64,000 nt of DNA from positions 4,402,001 to 4,466,000 of the forward strand of contig NZ_CP108488.1 of assembly GCF_035987325.1 (NCBI RefSeq), in the 5' to 3' direction. The notes beneath the pieces were generated by a model. That model searched no databases. It had not been told where the DNA came from and saw only the letters and a list, made by a program, of their open reading frames with translations. A program made the position numbers and the translations under genes. This DNA is from Streptomyces sp. NBC_01244 (GTDB taxonomy: Bacteria; Actinomycetota; Actinomycetes; Streptomycetales; Streptomycetaceae). Below are positions 1-11,110 of this stretch, piece by piece. The stretch's first letter is position 1. The number at the start of each line of letters is the position of its first letter.

Positions 1-80
1 GCCGGTCATCTGACCACTCGGTCCGCGACCTTTTCCCGGAAGGACGTCCCGAGGCTGCCCTTACCGATCAGACTGTTGTC

Positions 81-1862
81 ATGCCCGAGACATCATGGTC
101 GGACTCCCGGATAGGCCCGTACGCCCTGCTGAAACGGCTGGGCGGCGGCGGCATGGGTGACGTGTATCTGGGGCGCTCGCGGGGCGGGCGGCTGGTCGCA
201 GTCAAGGTCGTACGGCCGCATCTGGCCAAGGCTCCGGAGTTCCGGCGCCGGTTCGCCGTCGAGGTGGCGGCGGCGCGGCAGGTCGGCGGCTTCTACACCG
301 CGATGGTGGTCGATGCCGATGTGACGGCCGACGTACCGTGGCTGGCGACGGCGTACGTGCCCGGACCGTCCTTGCAGGAGGCGGTGGACGCCTACGGGCC
401 GTTGCCGGCCGGAACGGTGGCCGCGCTCGGCGCCGGACTCGCCGAGGGGCTCACCGCGATCCACTCCCACGGCCTGGTCCACCGCGACCTCAAGCCCGGA
501 AACGTCATCCTCGCAGAGGACGGCCCCCGCATCATCGACTTCGGCATCGCCCGCGCCCTGGACGCGGCCACCCGGCTCACCGCGCACGGAGTGATCGGCA
601 CCCCCGCCTTCATGTCGCCGGAACAGGCCACCGACGGCGAAGTCGGCCCGTCATCAGACGTGTTCAGCCTGGCCGGCCTCCTGGTGTACGCCGTCACCGG
701 ACGCACCCCGTTCGGCGGCGTCGCCACCTTCGCGGTCCTGCACCGCGTCGTCCACGAAGAACCCGACCTGACCGGCGTCCCGCCCGAACTCGCCCACCTG
801 CTTCTGCCGTGTCTTCACAAAGACCCGGCGCAACGACCGACGACAGCGCAGCTGTTGGGGCGGTTCGCGGCGGCGGCGGAGTCGTACGCGCCCGCCGCGC
901 GCCGGAACCCCGATCAGATCACCACGATGATCGTGGAAAGGGGTGTGCTGGCCGCGACCTGGATCATGGACGAGCCGGACGGAGCCCCGGTCTCGGCGGA
1001 CGAACGCGTGCGCTGGGCGCTGCTGGCCGAGGTCGCCGACGCGATGGGCGCGCTGTACGCGAGGAGGGCGAGCGCGGACCGGATCGTACCGGTGGTTCTG
1101 CCGGCCCTACCGGGGGAACTGGCGGGGGCGGACCGGGCGACGGTGACCCGCTGGCACAAACGGGCCGGAGAGACGGTCGCGACGGGAGAGACGCTCTTCT
1201 CGGTGACCGACGGGCGGCTGCGCGCGGTGGTCGTCTCTCCGGCCGCGGGCGAACTGCGGGAGACCGGCCCGGCGGCCGGAGATACCGTACGGGCCGGTGA
1301 CCTGGTGGGGGTGGTGAGACGACCGAAGGCCGCCGGGTCCGCTGCCAAGAGCACGAAGGCGACAACGGCCAAGCCGAAGGCGCGGCCCGGAACGCCAACG
1401 AAGGCGCCGACGAGGCCCAAGCCAAAAGCGGGACCGATGCCGACCTCAATGCCTGGACTGGGAAGGCCCCCGAGGCCGGCCTTGACGTTCGAGCCGACCC
1501 CGACACCGACCCCACCCCCGACGCCGAAGCGCAACGGCAGGTTCGGGTGCCTCGGCGTCGGGCTGATCGTCCTGTTCATCGCGAGCGCTCTCTGCTTGAT
1601 CGGGCTCGCGGTCTACTCGCAAGACATCTCCAACGCCGAGGCGGGCGACTGTGTCCGTATCGAGGACGGTGAAAAGGGCGGTGCCTACGTCGAACCCTGC
1701 GACTTCCCCATCTGGTGGAACAAGACGTACAAGGTGATTTCGGTCGGCGAGATCGACTGTGCCGCCGGCCGGCTGTTGTCCTGGCCGTCCGACGACAAGA
1801 AGAAGTGGGTCACGCTGTGCCTCCAGGAGATCAGCGCGTGGGACGGCAAGCCCGTCACCTGA
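81..1862 (+). CDS. Membrane Ser/Thr protein kinase with a lipoyl-like domain
   Basis: 593-residue eukaryotic-type Ser/Thr kinase. The kinase domain covers about residues 13-262: glycine-rich loop near 20-26, ATP-binding K42, catalytic HRDLKPGN at 134-141, DFG at 153-155 and an APE-like MSPEQA near 178. Residues about 335-412 resemble a biotinyl/lipoyl swinging-arm fold (paired GETVATGE and GDTVRAGD turns), but the TDK lysine that would be modified is a glycine (TDGRL). A Lys/Pro-rich linker (about 415-482) leads to one membrane segment (488-512). The outer tail has exactly four cysteines (524, 540, 560, 580) and resembles the septum-formation/LppU type. The kinase therefore lies inside the cell and a disulfide-bonded sensor outside. 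No clear Shine-Dalgarno precedes the ATG. Substrate unknown. Confidence 0.9.
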   Translation: MPETSWSDSRIGPYALLKRLGGGGMGDVYLGRSRGGRLVAVKVVRPHLAKAPEFRRRFAVEVAAARQVGGFYTAMVVDADVTADVPWLATAYVPGPSLQEAVDAYGPLPAGTVAALGAGLAEGLTAIHSHGLVHRDLKPGNVILAEDGPRIIDFGIARALDAATRLTAHGVIGTPAFMSPEQATDGEVGPSSDVFSLAGLLVYAVTGRTPFGGVATFAVLHRVVHEEPDLTGVPPELAHLLLPCLHKDPAQRPTTAQLLGRFAAAAESYAPAARRNPDQITTMIVERGVLAATWIMDEPDGAPVSADERVRWALLAEVADAMGALYARRASADRIVPVVLPALPGELAGADRATVTRWHKRAGETVATGETLFSVTDGRLRAVVVSPAAGELRETGPAAGDTVRAGDLVGVVRRPKAAGSAAKSTKATTAKPKARPGTPTKAPTRPKPKAGPMPTSMPGLGRPPRPALTFEPTPTPTPPPTPKRNGRFGCLGVGLIVLFIASALCLIGLAVYSQDISNAEAGDCVRIEDGEKGGAYVEPCDFPIWWNKTYKVISVGEIDCAAGRLLSWPSDDKKKWVTLCLQEISAWDGKPVT

Positions 1863-2214
1863 TCTGCCGTTGCTCATGTGCGCGTCGATGGGGATCCAGG
1901 AACGCGACCGCAAGGTGTACCGGCCTGTCCGCGGGGCCGGCCTCCAGGTGCCACATGCACTCCGACAACTGGGCTGCACCGGCGCTCTGGACCCGGGCCC
2001 GGCTCCTCGACCGCTGGGACATCATGGGCCGGGGCGCCGGGTCGGCGTTCCTCGGCGTGCGCTCGGGTCGCGCGGGCTTCGCCATGTCGGCCCTGGGCGG
2101 CAGCGTGTTCGTCAGTGCTTCGACGGGTGACCGGGGAGCCTTCGGGCCACTGACAACGCCCCGGCGGCCGCGGGGTGTCCGCTGCTGCCGGGGCGCCTCA
2201 CGCGGTCCGTCTGC
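1863..2214. other. Intergenic stretch without a supported gene
   Basis: About 350 bases between the kinase and the convergent secreted-protein gene. Short open frames cross it on both strands, but none has a ribosome site, a recognisable product or Streptomyces-like third-position bias. It may hold the 3' ends of both transcripts. I see no clean terminator hairpin and no repeat. Confidence 0.4.
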
Positions 2215-3798
2215 TCAGCGGACGTCCACGTAGTCCTCGCGGCCGTAGTCCGCGTAGTGGGTGGCGGGGGTGTCGGTGTAGCGGATCTGCCAGGTGCCGT
2301 CCCGGCGGGCGGTGACCTTCGTGCTGAAGGTGCCGTCGGCCTTGGTGGTGGTGCTCGCGATCGGCTCCCAGACCGAGCCCTTGGCCGAGGCCTTGAAGTA
2401 GACCCGGACCTTCTGGCCCGCGTAGGTCTTCCACGAGGTGCCGGACTGCTGGAGCAGGCCGCCCTTCGCCGTGATCTGCGTGCCGGCCTTGACGCCCTCG
2501 GGGGTGAGGTCGTCGTTGGAGAGCTGCGTGGCCTTGCGGATGCTCTTGAGCGTGGGGCTGTTCTGGGCGGCCTCCGTCACGCGCACCCTCCAGTAGCCGG
2601 TGCCGGTGAGCGGCGAGAGCTGGGCCGGGGTCCGCGAGAAGGCCTGGCCGTACCGGCCGGTGAACGAGTCGACCGTCTTCCACGTCCGCCCGTCGGAGGA
2701 GTACTGGACCGCCATCGGAGCAGTCGTACCCGTCGGGTACGACCCCTCGGCCACCTCCGGCTTACCGGTGATCGTGACCTTGCGGTACTTGTCCACGTCG
2801 GCCTTCAGCGACACGAACTTGGTCGGCACGAGGCGCAGGGCGATCTTCTTCCGGGGCGGCTCGTTGAACCAGCCGGATCCGTCCGGGCCGACCGTCAACG
2901 ACGTGTTGTGCCCGACGCTGTGCTTGAACGCGAAGCTGCCGTCCTTCTCGGTGGGCGCCTTGTACTTGTCGTCCACGATGACGCCGTGGCCATCCTGGGG
3001 CTTGTCCACACCTGACTCGGTGGTGGCGCGGACCGTGCCGCGGACGGGGATGTCGCTCCCGGCCGGGGCGGTGATCGTGCTGCCGCCGTCGACCGTCAGC
3101 TTCAGATCGTGTCGCAGACGCTTCACCGTGATCGACTCTGTGGTGCCCTCGAACTCATAGGTGCGCACGAGCTCGGTGACCTCGCCGAACTCGGGGCGGT
3201 CGGCGAACCGGCCCTGCCGATCCGTCCGCAGCGACGTGGACCAGGGACCACCGCCGCTGCCAAAGACTCTGCTGTCGGCCAGCGGCTTGACGACGTGTGT
3301 CACCGGGTCCTCGGCCGTCAGGCTCCCGAGCACGTGCAACGGGTGCTCCCAGGAGTCCGTCGCGTAGTCCGTGGTGAGCGTCAGGCGGGGGTTGATCCCG
3401 TAGGTCAGATCCCCCCTGTCACGACCGATGCGCTCGTCCGCGGTGCCTTCCCGGAACACCACGTCCGTGGTGTAGTTGCCCACCTCGGAGAGCACCGCCG
3501 GCTCGGACAGGAAACGCCCGCCGTCGCAGCCCGAGGGCGCGCACAGGTCCCGGTCACGGGCACCGGCGATACCGACCGTGGCGACCACCTCGTCCGAGCC
3601 GTAGCGCCGGATCCGGATCTGGACGTCCTCGGGGCGCAGGTCGTCGTGGTCGTGGAAGGTCAGGTAGACCTTCCCGTCCTCGATGCGGCCTTCCGTCCAT
3701 GACTCCATGCGCGGTGCGGCGTGGGCCGCGGGCGCAACCGCCACCGAGGTGGCGGCGAGGGCGAGCACCGTGGTCAGCGCTGCCGTGAACTTTCTCAA
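2215..3798 (-). CDS. Secreted multi-domain beta-sandwich protein, function unknown
   Basis: About 527 residues with a Sec signal peptide (basic start, hydrophobic core, cleavage near APAAHA-AP). The mature part is rich in Thr, Val, Asp and Gly with repeated beta-strand-like stretches; the C-terminal about 100 residues (GTQITAKGG to the end) resemble the small Ig-like repeats of many Streptomyces secreted proteins. No catalytic motif or family is recognised. Start choice: the frame reaches an ATG at 3813 that has no ribosome site, whereas a TTG at 3798 lies seven bases after GGGGGA and directly begins the signal peptide (LRKFTAAL), so TTG is preferred. Probably a monocistronic extracellular or cell-wall protein. 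Confidence 0.75.
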   Translation of the reverse strand: MRKFTAALTTVLALAATSVAVAPAAHAAPRMESWTEGRIEDGKVYLTFHDHDDLRPEDVQIRIRRYGSDEVVATVGIAGARDRDLCAPSGCDGGRFLSEPAVLSEVGNYTTDVVFREGTADERIGRDRGDLTYGINPRLTLTTDYATDSWEHPLHVLGSLTAEDPVTHVVKPLADSRVFGSGGGPWSTSLRTDRQGRFADRPEFGEVTELVRTYEFEGTTESITVKRLRHDLKLTVDGGSTITAPAGSDIPVRGTVRATTESGVDKPQDGHGVIVDDKYKAPTEKDGSFAFKHSVGHNTSLTVGPDGSGWFNEPPRKKIALRLVPTKFVSLKADVDKYRKVTITGKPEVAEGSYPTGTTAPMAVQYSSDGRTWKTVDSFTGRYGQAFSRTPAQLSPLTGTGYWRVRVTEAAQNSPTLKSIRKATQLSNDDLTPEGVKAGTQITAKGGLLQQSGTSWKTYAGQKVRVYFKASAKGSVWEPIASTTTKADGTFSTKVTARRDGTWQIRYTDTPATHYADYGREDYVDVR

Positions 3799-3900
3799 AA
3801 CTGGGTCCCCCATCAGACACGTTCATGACTTCCGCATACTCGACTCGCCACGCGCCCCGATGGTTGCCCGGCGGATCAACCCTGTCGCCGGACAGAGCGC

Positions 3901-5163
3901 CTAAGGCCCATCCACCGGCGGAGCCACCCGTGCGAAGTGGCGGGCCGTCGGTACCAGGGCGGCCGCCGCCGGTACGAGGAAGCACGCGGCCGCGCACACG
4001 CCGAGGACGGGCGTGACGCCGAAGGCGTCGATGGCCGGGGCGATCAGGGCGAGGCCGACCGGGGCCAGGCCGTAGGAGACGAGGAAGTCCAGCGAGGAGA
4101 CGCGGGCCAGCCGGTCCGGGGCGACTTCGCGCTGGGTGGCGGTGAACCAGGGCACGTTGAACAGCTCGATCCCGATCCCGGCGACGGCGTAGGCGGCCAC
4201 GACCACCCACGGATGCACGGGCAGCATCAGGCTCAGCGGGGCGAATCCGTACGCCGCCAGCCCCGCGAAGGCGGCCCAGCCCTGTGAGCGCGGCCGCCGG
4301 CGGGCGATGACGAGGGCTCCGCCGAGGGCGCCGACTATGTAGGCGGTCATGGCCGCCGCGAGCACCCATTCGCTGTCGTAGCGGTCCCGGCTGATCAGGG
4401 GCAGGGCGACGCTGGTGGCGGAGTAGCCGAGGGCGATGACCGCGACGAGGGCGGCCAGTCCGGCGAGGAACCAGGGGTGGCGGCGTGCCTCCCGTACGCC
4501 GTCCACGAACTCGGCGCGGAAACTCGCGCGCGGCGCCGGGACGGCACCGGCGGCCGTGCCCTGCCCCTTGCCCGGGACGAGCGCGGCGACCAGCCAGAGC
4601 AGGCCGATGCCGAGCAGCAGGGTCCAGACGTCGAGGAAGGCCGCGAGCAGCGCGGTCAGAGCGGGTCCGGCGAGCGTGGAACCCCGTACGGCCATGGTCA
4701 TGGCGGCATTGGCCTGCTGGCGGCGTCCCGGGTCGACGGTCTCGGCGGTGAGCGCCTGGAACGCCGGCCGGCAGGCGCCCTGTCCGGCTCCGGCGAGGGC
4801 TGCGGCGGCCGTCATCAGCAGGAGCGAGCGGCCCAGTCCGGCCGCGAGGAGGGGGGCCGCGACCGCCGCCGCCAGGGCCGACCAGAGGACGACCGCACGG
4901 CGGGAGTGCCGGTCGGCCAGGACGCCGCCGACGGTGACGGCGGCGAGGAATCCGGCCGTGCGCGCGGCGAGGACCAGGCCGAGGCCGGCGGCGCTCAGGT
5001 CGCGGTGGAGGACGGCGAGCCCGAGGACGAAGGGCAGGGCCCAGGTCGCGAGTCCGGAGGCGGTGGTGCCCGCCCACAGGCGCAGGAACGGAACGTCCCG
5101 GAGGACTGAACGCGCGGACGGGGCAATGGTTTTGGGCGCCGGAGGCGCGGGCGTGCTCGCCAC
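3901..5163 (-). CDS. MFS transporter, probable metallophore exporter (EntS-like)
   Basis: About 420-residue major facilitator protein with roughly 12 hydrophobic segments and the inter-helix 2-3 loop GGVLADRHSRR, the MFS motif A. The overall pattern (SVLRDVPFLRLWAGTTASGLATW) is that of the EntS/DHA3 exporters that often sit in siderophore clusters. The frame opens at 5208, but a GTG at 5163 follows AAGGAG by ten bases and gives a normal N-terminus. It is transcribed divergently from a FecBCD-type uptake operon, and a Zur/Fur-like palindrome lies in the shared promoter region, so it probably exports the ligand that the operon recaptures. Substrate is inferred from context only. Confidence 0.85.
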   Translation of the reverse strand: MASTPAPPAPKTIAPSARSVLRDVPFLRLWAGTTASGLATWALPFVLGLAVLHRDLSAAGLGLVLAARTAGFLAAVTVGGVLADRHSRRAVVLWSALAAAVAAPLLAAGLGRSLLLMTAAAALAGAGQGACRPAFQALTAETVDPGRRQQANAAMTMAVRGSTLAGPALTALLAAFLDVWTLLLGIGLLWLVAALVPGKGQGTAAGAVPAPRASFRAEFVDGVREARRHPWFLAGLAALVAVIALGYSATSVALPLISRDRYDSEWVLAAAMTAYIVGALGGALVIARRRPRSQGWAAFAGLAAYGFAPLSLMLPVHPWVVVAAYAVAGIGIELFNVPWFTATQREVAPDRLARVSSLDFLVSYGLAPVGLALIAPAIDAFGVTPVLGVCAAACFLVPAAAALVPTARHFARVAPPVDGP

Positions 5164-5223
5164 GGTGTGGTTGCTCCTTGGAGGGCGGGCGGGGGGTCCA
5201 CGAACCACCCCGGGGTTTCTTAC

Positions 5224-5243
5224 TGAAAATGAATACCATTACA
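5224..5243. promoter_or_regulatory. Candidate Zur (Fur-family) operator
   Basis: TGAAAATGAATACCATTACA is an imperfect inverted repeat containing AATG...CATT. Its first 15 bases match the actinobacterial Zur box TGAAAATGATTTTCA at 12 positions; it does not resemble the DmdR iron box (TTAGGTTAGGCTCACCTAA). It lies about 60 bases upstream of the exporter start and about 95 upstream of the binding-protein start, so one repressor dimer could control both arms. Confidence 0.6.
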
Positions 5244-5336
5244 GTACCCCTCGAACGCGGCACTCTTGCCCGGTGCACGACAACGCCACATTCATGAATA
5301 TTCGTCCTAATTCACCCTGCCCAGACCGGAGAACCC

Positions 5337-6368
5337 ATGCGCCACCCCGCCCGCCTCGGCATCGCCCTGACCATCGCCCTCGCCACCGCGGCCTGCTCCG
5401 CACCCGCCGCCGACGACTCCAAGGGCGCAGCCGCCCCCGCCGCCCAGGCCTCCACCGTCACGAGCTGCGGGCGCCAGGCCGCCTTCGCCGCGCCGCCGAA
5501 GCGGGCCGTCGCCCTGGACCAGACCTCGACCGAGACCCTGCTCGAACTCGGCCTCCAGGACTCGATGGCGGGAACCGCCAACCTCAAGACGAAGATCCCC
5601 GCCCCGTACCAGGCCGCGTACGCCAAGGTCCCCGTCATCGCCCCGAAGATCGCGACGGGCGAGCAACTGCGCGCGGCCACCCCCGACTTCGTCGTCGGCG
5701 GCTCCGCCGACCTCTTCACCAAGGACCGCGCCGGCACCCGCGAGGAGCTGGACGCCCTCAAGGTCCCGACCTTCGTCAGCGCCGTGGACTGCCCCGAGCG
5801 GAACCCGGCCGGCCGGACCCCCTTCGAGCTGCTCTTCTCCGACTACGAGAACCTCGGCAAGGTCTTCGGCGCCGAGGAGCGGGCCGCCAAGCTCGCCGCC
5901 GACCAGCGCGCCGCCGTCACCAAGGCCGGGGAGAACGCCGCGAAGCTCACCGGGGGCACCGCGGGAGCCGAACAGCCCACCGTCGTCTACCTCTACTCCG
6001 TCTTCAACGGCATGCCGTACGTGGCGGGCAAGACCGGCCTGCCCAGCGAGATGAGCCGGATCGTCGGCGCGAAGAACGCCTTCGACGACGTCGACGAGGA
6101 CTGGCCGGAGGTCTCCTGGGAGGAAGTCGCCAAGCGGGACCCCGACTTCATCGTGATCGGCGACCTGTCCGAGCGCGGCCGGCCCGGCGACAGCGCCGCC
6201 GAGAAGCGCGCCACCATGACCGGACACCCCGTCGTCTCCAAGCTCGCCGCGGTCCGCGACGACAAGATCCTCGAAGTGCCCGGCATCGAACTGGACCCCT
6301 CGGTGCGCTCCGTCCACGCCCTGGGGCTGCTCGCGGCCGGCATGAAGGACCTCGGGTATGTCCGCTGA
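5337..6368 (+). CDS. FecB-type metal/metallophore-binding lipoprotein
   Basis: 343 residues. A lipoprotein signal (ATAAC, Cys20) anchors it outside the membrane, followed by a periplasmic-binding-protein class III fold: PKRAVALDQTSTETLLELGL near residue 55 and PDFVVGG near 120, typical of Fe3+-siderophore and cobalamin receptors. The first gene of an uptake operon: its stop overlaps the next ATG by 11 bases. Purine-rich GGAGA precedes the ATG. The ligand is unknown; the Zur-like operator upstream suggests a zinc complex rather than ferric iron, which is an inference. Confidence 0.88.
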   Translation: MRHPARLGIALTIALATAACSAPAADDSKGAAAPAAQASTVTSCGRQAAFAAPPKRAVALDQTSTETLLELGLQDSMAGTANLKTKIPAPYQAAYAKVPVIAPKIATGEQLRAATPDFVVGGSADLFTKDRAGTREELDALKVPTFVSAVDCPERNPAGRTPFELLFSDYENLGKVFGAEERAAKLAADQRAAVTKAGENAAKLTGGTAGAEQPTVVYLYSVFNGMPYVAGKTGLPSEMSRIVGAKNAFDDVDEDWPEVSWEEVAKRDPDFIVIGDLSERGRPGDSAAEKRATMTGHPVVSKLAAVRDDKILEVPGIELDPSVRSVHALGLLAAGMKDLGYVR

Positions 6369-7445
6369 CACGGTGGCCCCCGGGTCGGTCGCCCTGAGCG
6401 GGCCGGGGCCGGCCGCGCCCCGGTCCACCGCGCCCCGGTCCGCCATGGCCGGGGCGGGCCTCTTCCTCCTCGCCGGCGCCGTCCTGGCGGCCTCGCTGGC
6501 GGCAGCCGTCCGCATCGGCGCCGCCGACGTGGGCTGGACCGGCCTCGGCCGCGTCTTCGGCTCCCGACTCGGCCTGGACATCGCGCCGTTGCCGCCGCTG
6601 CTGGACTCGCTCGTCTGGGACCTGCGGCTGCCGCGCGTGCTGATGGCCGCCCTCGTCGGCGCCTCGCTCGCCGTGTGCGGCGCGGTGCTCCAAGCCGTCA
6701 CCCGCAACGCCCTCGCCGACCCCTACCTGCTCGGCGTCTCCTCGGGCGCGTCCGCGGGAGCCGTCACCGTGGTCGTCCTCGGGATCGGCGCGAACACCCT
6801 CGGCGTCACCGGCGGAGCGCTCGCCGGAGCACTGCTCTCCTTCGGGCTGCTCCTGCTGCTCCTGCGGCGCACCGGGCTGGACTCCGTACGCATCGTCCTG
6901 ACCGGCGTGGTCATCGGGCAGCTCTTCACCGCGCTGACCTCGCTCGTCCTGATGGCCTCGGCGGACGCGGACACCACCCGGGCCGTCACCCACTGGCTCC
7001 TGGGCTCGATGGCCCCGGCCCGCTGGGACACCGTCGCGGTCTGCGCGGTCGTCACCCCGCTGGGGCTGGCGGCGGCCTGGCTCTGCTCGAACGCCCTCGA
7101 CGGGCTCGCCTTCGGCACCGACACCGCCGCGTCCCTCGGGATCGACGTACGGCACACGCGGATGCTGCTGCTCGTGGTCACCGCCGTGCTGACCGCGGTG
7201 GCCGTGGCCACCGTCGGCGCCATCGGTTTCGTAGGGCTGATCGTCCCCCACGGGGTGCGGTTCCTCGTCGGGCCGCTACACCGGGTGCTGTTGCCGTACA
7301 CGGCGCTGGCGGGCGCGGTGTTCCTGGTGTGGACGGACGCGCTGGCACGGATCGCCTTCGGACCCCGCGAGGTCCCCGTCGGCGTGATCACCGCACTGCT
7401 CGGCGTACCGATCTTCCTGCTGGTCCTGCGCAAGCGGGGGGAGCT

Positions 7446-7449
<4 letters not shown>
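6358..7449 (+). CDS. FecCD-family ABC permease
   Basis: 363 residues, strongly hydrophobic with about ten membrane segments, typical of the BtuC/FecCD/FhuB family (LRLPRVLMAALVGASLAVCGAVLQAVTRNALADP and GLIVPHGVR are family hallmarks shown here only in part). One permease gene is present, so the channel is presumably a homodimer, as in BtuCD. It overlaps the binding-protein gene by 11 bases and shares a GTGA overlap with the ATPase gene, so the three are translationally coupled. Confidence 0.92.
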
Positions 7450-9106
<1,657 letters not shown>

Positions 9107-9110
<4 letters not shown>

Positions 9111-10159
9111 TTCCCGGCGCCACCGCGCGCCCGGTCCTCTCCGGCGCCGGGCAGGCCCCCTGCCACCACGGCGAGATCCTCCAGGGCGTCTTCCTCGACG
9201 ACACCGGGCGCCGGTGCGCGGGACTGGTCACCCTCCCCATGGCGGGCCCCGGCAGCAGCGCCGCCTTCGTCCGCCGCCCCGGCGCGGTGCCGGAGGCGCT
9301 GACCGTCGTACCCGCCGACCGCACGAAGGCGGCGCGGGCCGCCGCCCTCGCGGTCGCCGAGTGCGCGCGGCGGACCGGTCAGCCGCCCTGCGGCGGGGAG
9401 TTGCGGCTCACCGGCGAGATACCGGTGGGCCTGGGCATGGGCAGCTCCAGCAGCGACGTCATCGCAGCCGTGCGCGCGGTCGCGGACTCGTACGGGCTGC
9501 AGCTGGACCCCGCGACGGTCGCCGGGCTGGCCGTACGCGCCGAACTGGCCTCCGATCCGCTGATGCTGTCCGGCCGCCCCGTGCTGTTCGCCCAGCGGGA
9601 GGGCCGGGTCCTGGAGGTCCTCGGCCCGGCCCTGCCGCCGCTGGTCGTGGTGGGCTGCGCCCTCGGTGGGGGCGCACCCGTCGACACCCTGTCCCTGCCG
9701 GTGGCCGACGTGGCCGACGTGGACCGCAGCGACGTACGGGCCTACGAGCGGCTGCGCGCGCTGCTGCGCCGAGCCGTGGCCACCGGCGACGCGCAGCTGC
9801 TCGGCGCGGTCGCCACCGCCAGCGCGAGGCGCGGCCAACGGGCGCTCCGCCACCCGGAGTTCGACGCGCTGACCGCCCTCGCCCGCCGGGCCGGGGCGGT
9901 CGGCGTGCAGATCGCGCACAGCGGCGCGGTGGCGGGCGTGCTCTTCGATCCGGCCGCCCCCGGGCTGCGCCACCGCGTCCGCGGCTGCCTGCACGCCCTG
10001 GACGCCCACGGCATCCCCGCCACCCACACCTTCACGACCGGCGCCACCACCGCCCCCAGCCCCAAGGAGAGCCCTCACCATGGACCAGCACATCGCGGAG
10101 TCGATCGGCCGGCCGGACCTGATACGCCTCGACGACCGGCTCGTCTGCCTGCGCTTTGA
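9107..10159 (+). CDS. GHMP kinase, PduX-like (L-threonine/L-serine kinase type)
   Basis: 350 residues by the full frame. The start QAPCHHGEILQG and the phosphate loop PVGLGMGSSSSD (about 104-115) are those of the GHMP superfamily, closest to PduX, the L-threonine kinase of cobalamin synthesis. The ATG overlaps the previous stop (ATGA). No cobalamin genes are nearby; instead a cysteine-synthase-like PLP enzyme follows. This suggests it makes an O-phospho-amino acid as activated substrate, as SbnI does for SbnA in staphyloferrin B synthesis. The last 26 residues lie in the reading shadow of the next gene, an unusually long 80-base overlap, so the 3' end may have shifted. Substrate not determinable here. 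Confidence 0.82.
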
Positions 10160-11084
10160 AACGATGAAGGTGGTCTCCGCCCTAGCTGCGGTGCGCCACC
10201 TGCTCGACACCGGAGTCGTGCGCCGCGGGGACACCCTGTTGGACAGCTCCAGCGGCATCTACGCGTACGCCCTGGCCCTGACCTGTCACCGGTACGGCCT
10301 GCGCTGCCACATCGTCGGCTCGGCCACCGTGGACCACACGCTGCGGACCCAACTGGCCGTCCTCGGGGCGACGCTGGAGCAGATGGAGCCGTGCAGCGAC
10401 CTGAAACTCGACCAGAAGCGGCGCGTCGAGCGGATCCACGAGATCCTCGCCGCACGCCCCGAGTACCACTGGATGCGCCAGTACCACGACGACGTCCACT
10501 ACCTCGGCTACCGCGCGATCGCCGACCGGATCCGCGAGGCCACCGGCACGGCGGACGGGCTCACCGTCGTCGGCGGGGTCGGATCGGGCGCCTCCACCGG
10601 CGCCCTCGCGCGCTACCTCCGCGAGAGCGCCGCCGACCCTTCGGACGTCGAACTCGTCGGCGTCCAGCCGTACGGCAGCGTCACCTTCGGCTCCGAACAC
10701 GTCACCGACCCCGAGATGATCATCGCCGGGATCGGCAGCTCCATCCCCTTCGGGAACGTCTCGCACGAGCTGTACGACACCCTGCACTGGGTCTCCTTCG
10801 ACGCGGCCCTCGCCGGCAGCGTCGACCTGCTGCGCCGGCACGCGGTCTTCGCCGGGCTGTCGACCGGTGCCGGCTACCTCGCGGCGCGCCACGAGCGCGA
10901 GCGCTCACCCCACCGCACGGTCCTCTTCATCGCCCCGGACACCGGCCACCGCTACGTCGACACCGTCTACGCAAGGCACCGCGAGGCCGCCCCGATCGCG
11001 GACCTCGCCCCGCGCGAGGTGACGGACCGGAGCGAGCTGACCCTGCCGTGGTCCCGGATGCGCTGGAACCGCGCCGCTGCGTGA
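10080..11084 (+). CDS. Cysteine-synthase/SbnA-like PLP-dependent enzyme
   Basis: 334 residues of fold-type II PLP family. The probable Schiff-base lysine is K30 (CLRFETMKVVSAL), the PLP-phosphate loop is GGVGSGASTGA near 162-172, and PDTGHRY near 282 is the C-terminal cofactor contact. The substrate loop usually read as SGNTG is SGIYAYALA (about 59-67), so the conserved Asn that binds the PLP ring hydroxyl is absent; the K motif also lacks the usual NPGGSxKDR. It is therefore a divergent member, perhaps using an O-phospho-amino acid from the adjacent kinase to make a diamino acid or similar metal ligand. A Shine-Dalgarno AAGGAG lies 10 bases upstream. Last gene of the operon. Confidence 0.78.
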   Translation: MDQHIAESIGRPDLIRLDDRLVCLRFETMKVVSALAAVRHLLDTGVVRRGDTLLDSSSGIYAYALALTCHRYGLRCHIVGSATVDHTLRTQLAVLGATLEQMEPCSDLKLDQKRRVERIHEILAARPEYHWMRQYHDDVHYLGYRAIADRIREATGTADGLTVVGGVGSGASTGALARYLRESAADPSDVELVGVQPYGSVTFGSEHVTDPEMIIAGIGSSIPFGNVSHELYDTLHWVSFDAALAGSVDLLRRHAVFAGLSTGAGYLAARHERERSPHRTVLFIAPDTGHRYVDTVYARHREAAPIADLAPREVTDRSELTLPWSRMRWNRAAA

Positions 11085-11110
11085 GCGCGGCGCCCTCGTG
11101 TCCGCGGCGG

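Noticed and set aside
1878..2233. Small genes between the kinase and the secreted protein
   Set aside because: Several short frames overlap one another on both strands; none has a ribosome site or sensible composition.
5209..5336. DmdR1/IdeR iron box
   Set aside because: No TTAGGTTAGGCTCACCTAA-like sequence; the only palindrome is of Zur/Fur type.
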